64,000 nt of DNA from Gottschalkia acidurici 9a (lineage in GTDB: Bacteria; Bacillota; Clostridia; Tissierellales; Gottschalkiaceae), in the NCBI RefSeq assembly GCF_000299355.1, contig NC_018664.1, positions 865,115 through 929,114 of the forward strand, in the 5' to 3' direction. Both the position numbers and the translations under genes were made by a program. Shown piece after piece: positions 18,674 through 28,916 of this stretch. Numbering within the stretch: position 1 is the first letter of the stretch; every line of letters starts with the position of its first letter. Under the pieces are notes generated by a model. It saw only the letters and a program-made list of their open reading frames with translations. It had not been told where the DNA came from and ran no database searches.

Positions 18674-19980
18674 CTATTCATTTTGAATTTCTAAAATCTG
18701 ATTAAACTCATTGTTTTCTAAAAAGGTGTCTAAACAAATATTGTTATATTGAGATAATATTTTTTTAGGTTACTTAATCCTACACCTCTATTTAAACCTT
18801 TAGTAGAAAAACCATTTTCATAAATTTTAAAAATTTCAATAGTATCATGTGGACATGAATTAATTACTATAATAGTCACAGAATTTTTCCTACTAACTAG
18901 TCCAAACTTTATAGATTTACTAGAAGTTTTTTTAGCCGCTTCTATAGCGTTGTCTAAAAGTATACCTATTACTCTACACAAGTCCACTATATTCATATTA
19001 ATATTTTGTATAGGTTCTAATATATCTATAAATATATTAATATTATCTTTATGAGCTCTTATAATTTTTGAAGATACTATACCTTTTAACTCCGGTATCT
19101 TTATATTTTGAATCAAACCTAGCTTAAAATCTCTGCTATCTATATCTTTACTTATAGATAGTATGTTATTATCAAAATATTCTTTCAAATTCTCCATATC
19201 ATTTTGATTTATATACTCAGCCATAGATATTAATATATTTATGTAATCATGTTTAAAACTTTTCATTTCATTATATAAAGACTCTATATTTTGTGTATAT
19301 TCTTTCAAATTCTCAAATTCAGTTTTTCTATGTATAAATTCAGATTCTTTTTTTACATTTTGTGAAAATGCATAATAAATTAAAATTAACAAAACAAAAT
19401 ATAGTAGAAACATAAATATATTAATATTTACTTGATTCTGGGACAAGAGGTTACTATTAAAAAATAAAACTGAATTAATGTAAAAAATTAAAAAAGTTAG
19501 CAACAAACTAGATAAAACAAAAATACTGAATTTATTTTTAAAGTTTAAATTAATCAACATTAGTTTTTGTTTGAAAAATTTATTAATTAAAAAGCATATA
19601 GAATATGATATTAGATAGTGAAAACAATAAAATAAGGTATAGTAAAAAAAGTTGGCTTTAATATCTAAAACACTATCTAATGGTAGTATACTTAACGCTA
19701 AGGTACAAGATAAGAAATCTACAAATAAAAACAGTATGAAACTTAATGTTACAGACACTAGTGTGGGAATTAATTGCTTTGTTTTAATATATATCATTAC
19801 AATTAAAAATATTATTAATACAGGTATTCCTAAGTCCTCATACTTGAAAATTGGAATTAAGATAATAGATGATATTATTGATAAAAATATATAATAATTT
19901 CTAGATAGTATAGTAATATTAAGTTTATAAACTATAAAAATAATTAAATATATGCTTAATAAAGAAAATATATAATACAT
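18674..19980 (-). pseudogene. AgrC-like sensor kinase, frameshifted near the C-terminus
   Basis: Peptide-sensing histidine kinase: about six membrane helices in the first 200 residues, the AgrC-type H-box (FKHDYINILISM), an N-box (GILLDNAIEAAKK) and a G-box (GVGLSNLKK). The plain frame stops at 18730, soon after the G-box. A different frame continues from the same point as ILSQYNNICLDTF and ends at 18674, exactly the expected AgrC tail. The switch lies in a seven-T run on the plus strand (18760-18766); eight would restore the protein. The start is best placed at the ATG at 19980, with GGTGGTG upstream; a longer GTG form begins at 20025. The catalytic core is otherwise intact. Confidence 0.82.
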
Positions 19981-20256
19981 ATGACACCACCAATATAAAA
20001 AATATACATAAATAAATCTTATCACATTATGGTAATAAAGTCACTAAAATGTAAAGGTGATAACAAAAATGTAAAGTATAACCTGTATCGAGCATAAATT
20101 ATAAAGACTATTAATCAACGGTTAAAAGATAATTTCTATATTGAATATAAGTTAAATTCTTTAATCACTATTGACTTATATAAATATTATAGTAAGACAT
20201 ATACTCATCGACTTTGTTCTTTGAATTAATCTAAAACTTGAAAGCTGTTAATTAAT

Positions 20257-20406
20257 TTATATATCGTAATTATTGATATATTTACAGTAAAATTCATTTA
20301 ATAAGATATATGCAACTATTTTATCAGTAGATACATCCTTACTAGTGAATAAATTTAGTTTTTCAGAAAATGTCTCATCAGTAGGTCTACTAGTTTTCTT
20401 TACCAT
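20257..20406 (-). CDS. Possible 49-residue ORF in the agr intergenic region
   Basis: An open frame on the minus strand with protein-like composition (starts MVKKTSRPTDETFSEKLNLF, ends INNYDI). No strong ribosome binding site. It could be a small gene or the remnant of a larger one. The rest of 19981-20898 shows nothing recognisable; it should hold the agr promoters. Confidence 0.3.
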   Translation of the reverse strand: MVKKTSRPTDETFSEKLNLFTSKDVSTDKIVAYILLNEFYCKYINNYDI

Positions 20407-20898
20407 ACTCTAAATAAGGTTTAAAACTTAGTTTTGAAAAACTTCATAATCAAGCTTTTGTTTCTATTAAATTCTAATGAAAATTGGGAAAATTTATTGT
20501 GTTTCTTAATGAAGTAAACTTAACTATATAACGCTTTACCTTATATTACTTAGAAATTATACCATTTATAATGATTTGCAAATGTCTGGTTTAAGATTTA
20601 GTTAAATATAAATGGGATTTGATTTTAAAAAAAACTGTATATTTATAGTTTGTTATAACTAAGTTTTGAAATATTTGCGAATGACTTCTTTTTTATACTT
20701 TGTATAAGAACTTAATTATAACAGAACTTTGCATATATACTTCTTACTTTATTTAATTATAAAATTATAGAGGTATTTTACATGATTAATAGAATTGATA
20801 TAAAAATATACAATTATTATGGAAAAGGGAGCATTTGTTATATTAATATAAAGATATTTGAAGAATGTGTTAATATAGTGTGGGGTGAGTTGAGTTAT

Positions 20899-21492
20899 AT
20901 GTATGAAAAAATAGCTATAAAGCTTACAAGAGGTATAAGTAAGCATACGAATAGGACGGACATAGAGCTAACAAAGATAAAGTTTGGAATAGAAGTACTA
21001 ATTATTAATATATCGAAATTTTTACTGATAATAACTATATCGTACTTTTTAAAGATAATACCTTTAACCCTGATTCTTTTTATTAGTTTTGGACTAATAA
21101 GAAGAAGTGCATTTGGTTTGCATGCAAAAAATAGTATAGTATGCACAATAATAAGCACTTCATATTTTATAGGTGGGGCATATATAAGTATATACTATCC
21201 ACTAGAAATGAAAATTATGGTACTAATATTTTTAATACAAATAGGTTTATTTATGAAATATGCACCATCAGATACTGAATCAAGGCCTTTAGTAGGAAAA
21301 AAACTTAGAAGTAAATTAAAAAGAGATACTATAGTTACAGTTTTAATATTATTAGCTATTGCATTAATAGTTAACAATGGAACTATAAGTATGTTAATTA
21401 CTTTAGGTGCTACTATGGAATGCATATCTATACTACCAATAACTTATAAAATATTAAAAAGGAGGTACAATAATTATGAGCAATATAAATAA
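20899..21492 (+). CDS. agrB: AgrB-like peptide-processing membrane protease
   Basis: Membrane cysteine protease that cuts AgrD and forms its thiolactone ring. The catalytic pair is seen in GLHAKNSIVC, His and Cys seven residues apart as in Staphylococcus aureus AgrB, and the family motif MKYAPSDTESRPL follows. Several membrane helices cover the rest. I start at ATG 20899 (MYEKIAIKLTRGIS) because this fits AgrB N-termini and a GGGGTGAG site precedes it; a longer frame begins at 20782. Its end overlaps agrD by 17 bases. Confidence 0.9.
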   Translation: MYEKIAIKLTRGISKHTNRTDIELTKIKFGIEVLIINISKFLLIITISYFLKIIPLTLILFISFGLIRRSAFGLHAKNSIVCTIISTSYFIGGAYISIYYPLEMKIMVLIFLIQIGLFMKYAPSDTESRPLVGKKLRSKLKRDTIVTVLILLAIALIVNNGTISMLITLGATMECISILPITYKILKRRYNNYEQYK

Positions 21493-21649
21493 AAACTCTA
21501 TATCTAAGTTTGAAGAAAAGTTTTTTGATGTATTAGCAAGCATATCTGAAAAGATAGCAGACCGTTCAATGGGAGCATGCATAGCTTACTTTGCATATGA
21601 ACCAAAACTTCCAGAAGAACTAATACAAAATATGAAAGAAGAAGATTAA
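21476..21649 (+). CDS. agrD: AgrD-like autoinducer precursor peptide
   Basis: A 57-residue propeptide with AGGAGG upstream. The first 31 residues form an amphipathic leader. The signal region is MGACIAYFAY, with one Cys for the thiolactone, followed by the acidic recognition tail EPKLPEELIQ that is typical of AgrD (x-P-x-x-P-E-E-L). Comparison with known AgrD peptides suggests a ring CIAYF or CIAYFA; five or six ring residues cannot be decided from sequence. Overlaps agrB and is followed by a terminator. Confidence 0.9.
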   Translation: MSNINKNSISKFEEKFFDVLASISEKIADRSMGACIAYFAYEPKLPEELIQNMKEED

Positions 21650-21671
21650 GTTACAAACATACATAATAGAA

Positions 21672-21713
21672 AATTATTATCTCATGACTTCAAAGTTATG
21701 AGATAATTTTTTA
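21672..21713 (+). terminator. Intrinsic terminator after agrD
   Basis: ATTATCTCATGACTT pairs with AAGTTATGAGATAAT (one mismatch) and is followed by TTTTTT, about 22 bases after the agrD stop. Confidence 0.85.
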
Positions 21714-21749
21714 TTACATCTATTAAATAGATAAAGAAGATTAGAATGT

Positions 21750-22110
21750 TTCAAAATATAGAATTTATAACGGATCATTATTGCTGAAAGTACTTATAGC
21801 CTTCTTCCTCGATGAGTTATCTTAATATAAGCAAACCTTCCATCATCTTTGAGAGTCTATAAGTATAGCGTATTCTATTTCTTTCACTGTACATATACTG
21901 AGTAATGCTCTTTAAATATGTGTTCTTAAAGCATATTCATATTGAAAGCTTTTAGGGAACACTTTGATAAGCCGAAGTGTTTTTCCATATAAAATACTGC
22001 CTTTTTCAGAAAGTTACTTTCTACAATTTTTATAAGTATCAAATATCTCATCATGATTTAAAGTATACTGTTTTGTAACTATTTGCTAGTCAAGATAGAA
22101 GAATTTCTGT
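21750..22110 (-). pseudogene. Decayed coding remnant, family not recognised
   Basis: The minus strand shows protein-like stretches in alternating frames, for example LSEKGSILYGKTLRLI and DDGRFAYIKITHRGRR, broken by stops and frameshifts. I cannot name the parent family. Confidence 0.35.
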
Positions 22111-22179
22111 ACTTTTCATAATATACAGGAGAGATTGGACAATAGATAAGTTTTAAATACTACTTAATTTACAAAATAC

Positions 22180-22770
22180 TATTGATTAAAAATAATTTTG
22201 ATGAATAATTAAAAGCTAATATTTCTAGAAAGCTTGCGGATATTGATAAAAAGTTTGATTTATTATATTGTAGCCGAAAAAAGGTAAGATGTTCTACAAA
22301 ATTATATAATAACTACGTAATAAAGAAATATAAATGCTCAAAAAGTTTCAATTATTAAGAAGATGATCGAGTAGACAAGCAATTCAGTTCTATGAGAGAA
22401 GTATCATCGTATTTTTAAATTAATAATATAATCGGTATGGAAGAAAGAGTAGGATATATACAGGATTTCATTAATAAAGAAAATACATCTACTGGATACG
22501 AATATGATAGGTATATGGAATATAGATCATCTAACTTTTCAAGTGTTATCACGGAGGGTTCTGGAAATAAGGAGGAATGTATAATGTCATGTGTTAATCA
22601 TTATTTAGGTTTAAATATAATGATTTATTTAAAACTATGATAAGATGCGTAACCTACGACAAACAAGGAATAATATTTTTTATTTCAAAAAGAAGAGAAA
22701 TGTGTGTCATCATCATTTCAAAGAAACCTAATAAACTGATTAAAGAAAAAAATCTATATTTACTCCAAAA
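22180..22770 (+). pseudogene. Decayed coding remnant with one open stretch
   Basis: An open stretch at 22437-22640 (starts MEERVGYIQDFINKEN) is followed, after a frame change, by LFKTMIRCVTYDKQGIIFFI. The latter resembles the C-terminal strand region of large serine recombinases, and lysine-rich coil-like sequence lies before it. This assignment is a weak guess; decay is clear. Confidence 0.3.
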
Positions 22771-22887
22771 TGCCTATAGCCCAATAAACTAGTATCTATG
22801 GGGAATGAAGCTTTTACAAAAGCAGAAGATAATATGATATTTTTACTTATTAAGTATTCTTTATGTGGTAAAAAGTTAACTTACATA

Positions 22888-22928
22888 AAAAAGCAATTCT
22901 AAGTTATTAAACTTTAGAATTGCTTTTT
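22888..22928 (+). terminator. Strong intrinsic terminator
   Basis: AAAAAGCAATTCTAA pairs exactly with TTAGAATTGCTTTTT. It has A and T tails on both sides and could work in both directions. It closes the decayed plus-strand remnant. Confidence 0.85.
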
Positions 22929-23059
22929 ATATATTAAGAGGGTATATATGATTTATATTTACTATCTTGTGTTTTGAGAGTTGTTATTTTATAGTTGGTC
23001 ATTTGGTGTTGATATGATGTACATTAGCTCTTTTTAATCAATAAGTATCACAATTATTG

Positions 23060-23340
23060 ATGTTCAGTTACATATACAGTTACTTTTGAACTAATCAATT
23101 TTCTTATATCAGGACTAATAGATTCTGTTGCCTCGAGTGGTAAATAACTTATATCAAACTTTTGAATCTTCAAATACTTTAACACATCAGATCATATTTC
23201 TTTATCTCCTAAAGTTATATTTTCTTAAAGTAAATTATCTAATATTAATATTTAACCTTTATTTGACGCAAATCTGATGCTTCATATGGTGCTAATTCTA
23301 AATTATTCACTTTCAAATCCTATTTCATATATTTTCCCTA
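23060..23340 (-). pseudogene. Decayed minus-strand remnant
   Basis: Reading leftwards, fragments LELAPYEASDLRQIKV and LEATESISPDIRKLISSKV appear in different frames with stops between. Family not recognised. It lies between the terminator and the cyanophycin operon. Confidence 0.35.
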
Positions 23341-23514
23341 ATATATTATCCAAATTTTGGAATAACACTTTGTAATTATATTAAAATCTTCATAAAAGTT
23401 TTATTTGATACTTAATTAATTTAATATTAAAAGACTATTAGAACAAATAATTGGTATTTTTTAAAGTTATATGTCAATACTAACAAGAGTCTAATAAAAA
23501 TCGGGAGGATATTT

Positions 23515-24660
23515 ATGTTTATACTGCTTAAGAGTGGAGAGTGTTACACTCCAGAAAGTATAGGTAAAAAAGATATTTTAATTGCATTTGACAAAATATA
23601 TAAAATAGAAGATGAAATTTCTAAGGAAAAATTATGGGATACAAATATTATTGACTGTACTGACAAGATAATTATCCCTGGTTTAATTGATCAGCATGTT
23701 CATATTACTGGAGGAGGCGGTGAAGAAGGTCCAGTTAGTAGAATTCCGGAGATACAATTAAGTGAAATTGTTAGTGCTGGAGTTACTACGCTAGTAGGAG
23801 TTTTAGGGTTTGATAGTATTACAAGAAACATATCAAATCTTTTAGCGAAAGCTAATGCACTCCAAACTGAAGGTATTACATCATATATTTATACTGGAAG
23901 CTATTCTATTCCAACTTCAACCCTAACAGGAAATGTAGTTAGTGATATATCTCTTGTAGATAAGGTTATAGGTGTTGGAGAAGTTGCCTTGGCTGATTAT
24001 AGATCATCACACCCTAATCTTCAAATGTTAAAAGAACTTGCAAGTGAAGCAATGACAGGTGGACTAATAGGATCAAAAGCTGGGATTGTTCATATTCATG
24101 TTGGAGATGGAAAAGAGGGTCTAAAGCTTCTATTTAGACTAATTGAAGAATCAGACTTTCCAATTGACATGTTTATTCCAACTCATATAAATAGAAATAA
24201 GAAACTCTTTGAACAAAGTCTAGAATTTCTTGATATGGGAGGATTTATTGATATTACAGCAGGTGAGTCTTCAGAAAAAGGCTATAGTTTACCTGATGCT
24301 ATAGAAAAACTTATAAAAGATAATAAAAATTTAGATAATGTAACAGCATCTTCAGATGGTAATGGTAGTAATGGGGGAAATGGCATATGTAAAATGTCTC
24401 AACTATTTGATGATATGAGAGACTGTATTATTGAGAAAAAAATAGATATAACATCTGTTTTAAAAGTTTCAACAACAAATGTGGCCAAGTTTTTAAAAAT
24501 TTATCCCCAAAAAGGCACTATTAAAGATGGAAGTGATGCTGATATTCTTATTTTAGATAAAGAGACACTTAATATAGATACTGTAATTATAGGTGGAAAA
24601 ATTTTTATGAAAAATGGAGAGATAATTAGGAAAGGTAAATTTGAAAGTAATATTAACTAA
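23515..24660 (+). CDS. iadA: Isoaspartyl dipeptidase (beta-aspartyl peptidase)
   Basis: Zinc amidohydrolase that splits beta-linked aspartyl dipeptides, here most likely the beta-Asp-Arg released from cyanophycin. The TIM-barrel metal motifs are visible: QHVHITGGGGEEGP near residues 61-75, the region of the bridging lysine (GSKAGIVHIHVG), PTHINRN, and the catalytic Asp in ASSDGNGS. The 381 residues match the IadA family. GGGAGG precedes the ATG. First gene of a three-gene operon with cphB (27 bases later) and cphA, which supports the assignment to cyanophycin breakdown. Confidence 0.92.
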   Translation: MFILLKSGECYTPESIGKKDILIAFDKIYKIEDEISKEKLWDTNIIDCTDKIIIPGLIDQHVHITGGGGEEGPVSRIPEIQLSEIVSAGVTTLVGVLGFDSITRNISNLLAKANALQTEGITSYIYTGSYSIPTSTLTGNVVSDISLVDKVIGVGEVALADYRSSHPNLQMLKELASEAMTGGLIGSKAGIVHIHVGDGKEGLKLLFRLIEESDFPIDMFIPTHINRNKKLFEQSLEFLDMGGFIDITAGESSEKGYSLPDAIEKLIKDNKNLDNVTASSDGNGSNGGNGICKMSQLFDDMRDCIIEKKIDITSVLKVSTTNVAKFLKIYPQKGTIKDGSDADILILDKETLNIDTVIIGGKIFMKNGEIIRKGKFESNIN

Positions 24661-24687
24661 TTATGTTTAAGGAGGTCACGGCTGTAT

Positions 24688-25494
24688 ATGGAATCAGATA
24701 AAAGAGGAGTTCTTCTAATAGTAGGAGGAGCAGAGGATAAAGAAGATAAAATGATAATACTTAAAAAATTCACTAGACTTTTGAAACATAATGATTCAAA
24801 ACTTTTAGTATTAACTACAGCGACTAAAGAGCCAGATGCTGTTGGAAATGAATATCGTAGAGTATTTGAAAAACTAGGTATGACTAATATTGACATATTA
24901 AATATAGATAGTAGAGAAGATGCAAATGATGAAGAGTACACTGAAGAAATAAGAAGATCTGAGGGTATTTTTTTTACCGGTGGAGATCAATTAAGAATAA
25001 CTAGCATAATTGGAGGAACTAAAGCTTCTGAAGCCCTACATGAATGTTACTTAAATGGTGGAGTTATAGCTGGAACCAGTGCGGGTGCTTCTGTAATGAG
25101 TAATATTATGATAATTGAAGGAGATAATAATGAGCCAGCCAAAAAGTGTGTTTTAAAGGTTGCGCCAGGATTAAATTTATTAAACAATACGATAATTGAT
25201 CAACATTTTGCTCAAAGAGGCAGAATTGGACGCTTACTTTATGGCGTAGCAGAAAATCCAGAAATTTTAGGAATTGGAATAGATGAGGATACTTCTATAA
25301 TTGTATACCCAGATAATACTTTTGATGTACTTGGAACAAATTCAGTAACTATTGTTGATGGTAAATCTATTAAAAGTTCTAATGTTTCTGAACTTAAACC
25401 AGATGAGGTTTTAGCAATAACAAACATAACATTACATGTATTGCCAGAGGGATATGGTTTTGACTTAAAAAATAGAGAAGTTTTTAGAGCATAA
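24688..25494 (+). CDS. cphB: Cyanophycinase
   Basis: Serine exopeptidase of the S51 family that releases beta-Asp-Arg dipeptides from cyanophycin. The nucleophile elbow GTSAGAS (Ser near residue 132), the GGDQ motif (FFTGGDQLRIT) and the QHFAQRGRIGRL segment are all typical. Length 268 is normal; no signal peptide, so it acts inside the cell on stored polymer. An AAGGAGGT site lies ahead of the ATG. Between iadA and cphA in one operon. Confidence 0.93.
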   Translation: MESDKRGVLLIVGGAEDKEDKMIILKKFTRLLKHNDSKLLVLTTATKEPDAVGNEYRRVFEKLGMTNIDILNIDSREDANDEEYTEEIRRSEGIFFTGGDQLRITSIIGGTKASEALHECYLNGGVIAGTSAGASVMSNIMIIEGDNNEPAKKCVLKVAPGLNLLNNTIIDQHFAQRGRIGRLLYGVAENPEILGIGIDEDTSIIVYPDNTFDVLGTNSVTIVDGKSIKSSNVSELKPDEVLAITNITLHVLPEGYGFDLKNREVFRA

Positions 25495-25535
25495 TAACTG
25501 ATATTTTATAAGAAGAATTTGGGAGGGAAAGAGTT

Positions 25536-28175
25536 TTGAGGATTATAGATACAAAGATATTTAGTGGAAGAAATATATACAGCCATAAACCTGTGATAAA
25601 GGTATTAGTGGATCTTGAAGAATTAAGTGATAAAACTACAGTAGATTTTGATGGTTTTAATGATCATTTGCTAGAACTATTTCCAAGTTTAATAGAGCAT
25701 CATTGTGGGCTTCGAAAACATGGTGGCTTTGTTGAAAGGATTAATGAAGGAACCTACTTTGCACATGTTGTTGAACACTTGATTCTAGAACTGCAAGCAA
25801 TCTTAGGATATGAAGTATTTTTTGGTAAAACGCGCATGGAAGAAAGCCCTTCTTTATATAATATGATAATTGAATATTGTAATGAAAATGTGGCTGTTGA
25901 ATGTGTTAAACAATCAATCTATATTATTGAAAGTATTATAAAAAATGAAAGTATTGATTTAGATAATATATTATATGATTTAAATGAAATTAAGGAACGT
26001 TATGAATTAGGACCAAGCACTAAAGCTATTTTTGATGAAGCGAAGAAACGAGGAATACCTGCAAGAAGATTAGGAAATGACAGTATACTAGAACTAGGTT
26101 ATGGAAAATACTCAAGGTTAGTTCAAGCTGCTTTAACTGATTCAACTAATTCAATATCTATAGATATTTCTTGCAACAAGCAATTGACTAAACAACTTCT
26201 TATGGAAAATAATATTCCTGTTTCATATGGGGATACAGCTAATTCAATAGATGAAGCATTAGAAATTGCTAAAGAAATTGGATATCCAGTAGTTTTAAAG
26301 CCTTTAGATGGAAATCAAGGCAAGGGAGTTGTACTTAATATCAATTCACCTGAAGAACTAGAAGATAATTTTAGGATACCAACAAGATATAGTGACAGTA
26401 TATTAGTAGAAAAATATATACAAGGAAAAGACTATAGGGTACTTGTAGTTAAAGATAAGGTATCAGCAGTTGCTGAGAGGAGAGCACCAAAAATAGTTGG
26501 AGATGGAGTACATACAATTAAAGAATTAGTTAGTATGGAAAATGAAAATAAATTAAGAGGTTATGGTCATGAGAAACCTCAAACTAAAATAAGGCTTGAT
26601 AGAGTCGCATTAAACTATTTAGAGAAAAACAATTTAACAGAGGACTCAGTTCCAGAAGTAGGTCAGATTGTTAAGCTAAGATCAAATGGGAATATTAGTA
26701 CAGGAGGAAGTGCTATAGAATGTACAAATAATATCCACCCATATAATATAGAGCTTGCCATAAAAGCAGCTAAAATAATAGGTTTAGATATTGCTGGAAT
26801 TGATATTATTGCAAAAGATATATCAAAACCTATTACAGATTGTGGAGGTGCAATAATAGAGGTTAATGCAGTTCCAGGACTTCGTATGCATCTACATCCA
26901 ACTATAGGCAATAGTATTAATGTTGCTTCTGATATTCTAGATTCTATTTATCCAGAAGGTACTCCATACTCTGTTCCTATTGTTGCTACAACTGGAACGA
27001 ATGGAAAAACTACAACTACAAGATTAATTGGTCATTCACTTTCAAGAGCTGGAAAGAAAGTTGGAATGACAACATCAAGTGGAATTTATATTGATAATAA
27101 ATGCATATTAAAAGGAGATAATACAGGACCAGTTAGTGCAAGAAATGTATTAAGCTCTAAAGAAATAGATATTGCATTACTAGAGGTGGCTAGAGGTGGG
27201 CTTGTAAGAAGAGGTTTAGGGTATGATGTTGCAGATATTGCAATACTAACAAATATCGGAGACGACCATATTGGTCTAGATGGTATAGAAAGTGTCGAAG
27301 ATTTAGCCTTTGCAAAAAGTCTAGTTTTAGAAGCGGTAAAGCCAAATGGATATTCTGTTATAAACGCTGATGATAAAATGGCTGAATATTTGATTAATAG
27401 AGCAAGTGGAAAATTAATTCTATTTTCACAAACTCATAAGAATGAAATTTTAATTAAACATATTAAAGAAGGCAATATAGCATTATGTATAGAAGAAGAT
27501 AGCATATATATATATAATAATTTTGAAAAAACCAAACTTATTGATTTAAATAGCATTCCAATTACGTTTAATGGAACACTAGAATGCAATGTAGAAAACG
27601 TACTTGCAGGATCTAGTGCTTTGTATGGTTTAGGAACACCACTAGATACTATTAGAGAGGGACTAGAGACATTTAGATGTGATGTAAAGATGAATCCAGG
27701 TAGGTTTAATATTTTTGAATTAGGAAATATAAAAGTAATGATAGATTACGGACATAATATCGGAGGTTACGAGGAAGTTGGAAAGTTTATAAGTAAGTTA
27801 AATGTTTCTAGATCTATTGGAATAATAGGAGTACCGGGTGATAGATCAGATGAACAAATTTTTAATATAGGAGTAAGATGTTCTGAAATTTTCTCAAAAG
27901 TATATATAAAAGAGGATATGGTTTTAAGAGGAAGGAAGCCAGGTGAAGTTGCTAATATACTTTATGAAGGACTACTGAGTGGCAATTTTAACGAGGATAA
28001 TATTAAAATTGTACCATCAGAAATTGAAGCATTAAAAATTGCAGTTTCTGAATCTGAAGATGGAGATTTTGTTACACTATTTTATGAAGAGCTTAATCCA
28101 GCCGTAAAATTAGTCACTCAACTTCAAAGTGAAAAGTTAAATAAAAACAACGTTATGTTATCAGCACTAAGTTAG
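25536..28175 (+). CDS. cphA: Cyanophycin synthetase
   Basis: Makes the Asp-Arg storage polymer cyanophycin from aspartate, arginine and ATP. The 879 residues show the three-part layout: an N-terminal domain (1-160), an ATP-grasp domain (about 165-475, VVLKPLDGNQGKGV) that adds aspartate, and a Mur-ligase-like domain (about 480-870, P-loop TTGTNGKTTTT) that adds arginine. Starts at TTG 25536 after GGGAGGGAAAG. Ends at a strong terminator. Synthetase, cyanophycinase and dipeptidase in one operon give a complete make-and-use cycle for nitrogen storage. Confidence 0.94.
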   Translation: MRIIDTKIFSGRNIYSHKPVIKVLVDLEELSDKTTVDFDGFNDHLLELFPSLIEHHCGLRKHGGFVERINEGTYFAHVVEHLILELQAILGYEVFFGKTRMEESPSLYNMIIEYCNENVAVECVKQSIYIIESIIKNESIDLDNILYDLNEIKERYELGPSTKAIFDEAKKRGIPARRLGNDSILELGYGKYSRLVQAALTDSTNSISIDISCNKQLTKQLLMENNIPVSYGDTANSIDEALEIAKEIGYPVVLKPLDGNQGKGVVLNINSPEELEDNFRIPTRYSDSILVEKYIQGKDYRVLVVKDKVSAVAERRAPKIVGDGVHTIKELVSMENENKLRGYGHEKPQTKIRLDRVALNYLEKNNLTEDSVPEVGQIVKLRSNGNISTGGSAIECTNNIHPYNIELAIKAAKIIGLDIAGIDIIAKDISKPITDCGGAIIEVNAVPGLRMHLHPTIGNSINVASDILDSIYPEGTPYSVPIVATTGTNGKTTTTRLIGHSLSRAGKKVGMTTSSGIYIDNKCILKGDNTGPVSARNVLSSKEIDIALLEVARGGLVRRGLGYDVADIAILTNIGDDHIGLDGIESVEDLAFAKSLVLEAVKPNGYSVINADDKMAEYLINRASGKLILFSQTHKNEILIKHIKEGNIALCIEEDSIYIYNNFEKTKLIDLNSIPITFNGTLECNVENVLAGSSALYGLGTPLDTIREGLETFRCDVKMNPGRFNIFELGNIKVMIDYGHNIGGYEEVGKFISKLNVSRSIGIIGVPGDRSDEQIFNIGVRCSEIFSKVYIKEDMVLRGRKPGEVANILYEGLLSGNFNEDNIKIVPSEIEALKIAVSESEDGDFVTLFYEELNPAVKLVTQLQSEKLNKNNVMLSALS

Positions 28176-28221
28176 AAAGTCAGTAATCCGTAAGTAAACC
28201 ATAAGTACTATAAATTTAATT

Positions 28222-28270
28222 GGGGATGACTCAAAATAGGAATAAATCCTATAGCAGTCAGCCCCTTTTT
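28222..28270 (+). terminator. Two-part hairpin terminator after cphA
   Basis: GGGGATGACT pairs with AGTCAGCCCC, with an inner stem TAGGA/TCCTA, followed by TTTTT. Confidence 0.88.
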
Positions 28271-28280
28271 AATAGGTCAA

Positions 28281-28550
28281 CGTATTTGCTAGTCTATTGT
28301 ACCACCGTATTCATTAACCAGTTTCCCATAAGTCTCGAAAAGTTCATCACGATTTTCCACAAAATATTTGAAACTTCCTTCAATAACATCTAGACTACCA
28401 AAGTAATCTCTCACTATATCTTCAACTCATACTTTAATATGTTTATAATACATTATGTGTTAAAAGTTAGCTTGGTAAATTATATATCTAGAAATTATTT
28501 TACCATTTACAAATACTACATAATCTTGTGGTAGATAAAGTTATAATTAA
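28281..28550 (-). pseudogene. Decayed gene remnant, minus strand
   Basis: The last 45 or so codons are open (VEDIVRDYFGSLDVIEGSF ... ETYGKLVNEYGGTID) and end at a stop near 28293. Upstream, QDYVVFVNGKIISR appears in another frame. No start or ribosome binding site remains. Family not recognised. The rest of the gap to 28916 has a possible hairpin (28717-28768, CATTTAAACTATTT/AAATAGTTTAAATG) and no gene. Confidence 0.45.
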
Positions 28551-28916
28551 ATATGTAGATACTCATAAGCAAAAAACATTCAATGGTCAAAGATATAATA
28601 TCCATTGACGATATTATACTTAAGTAATTAAAAAGAAAAAAGTGTGAGTTTATTTCTTTTTTGTTAGCAACCTAGCTAAAAATACAATTATAGGATATAA
28701 AGTATTGATTTATATCATTTAAACTATTTATAATACTTATAAGCATTTAAAATAGTTTAAATGTATTTTTACGGTAAAAGAAAATTAGGTGATCATTCTC
28801 CTTATTATTAATTTTCTAATAGACAAAGGTACTAATTTAAACTTATTTGGAGTGATTATAATGGTATTCTAAGACAGAAATGGTAATAGGTTTAGTTCTT
28901 AAGGAGGTATTCATAT

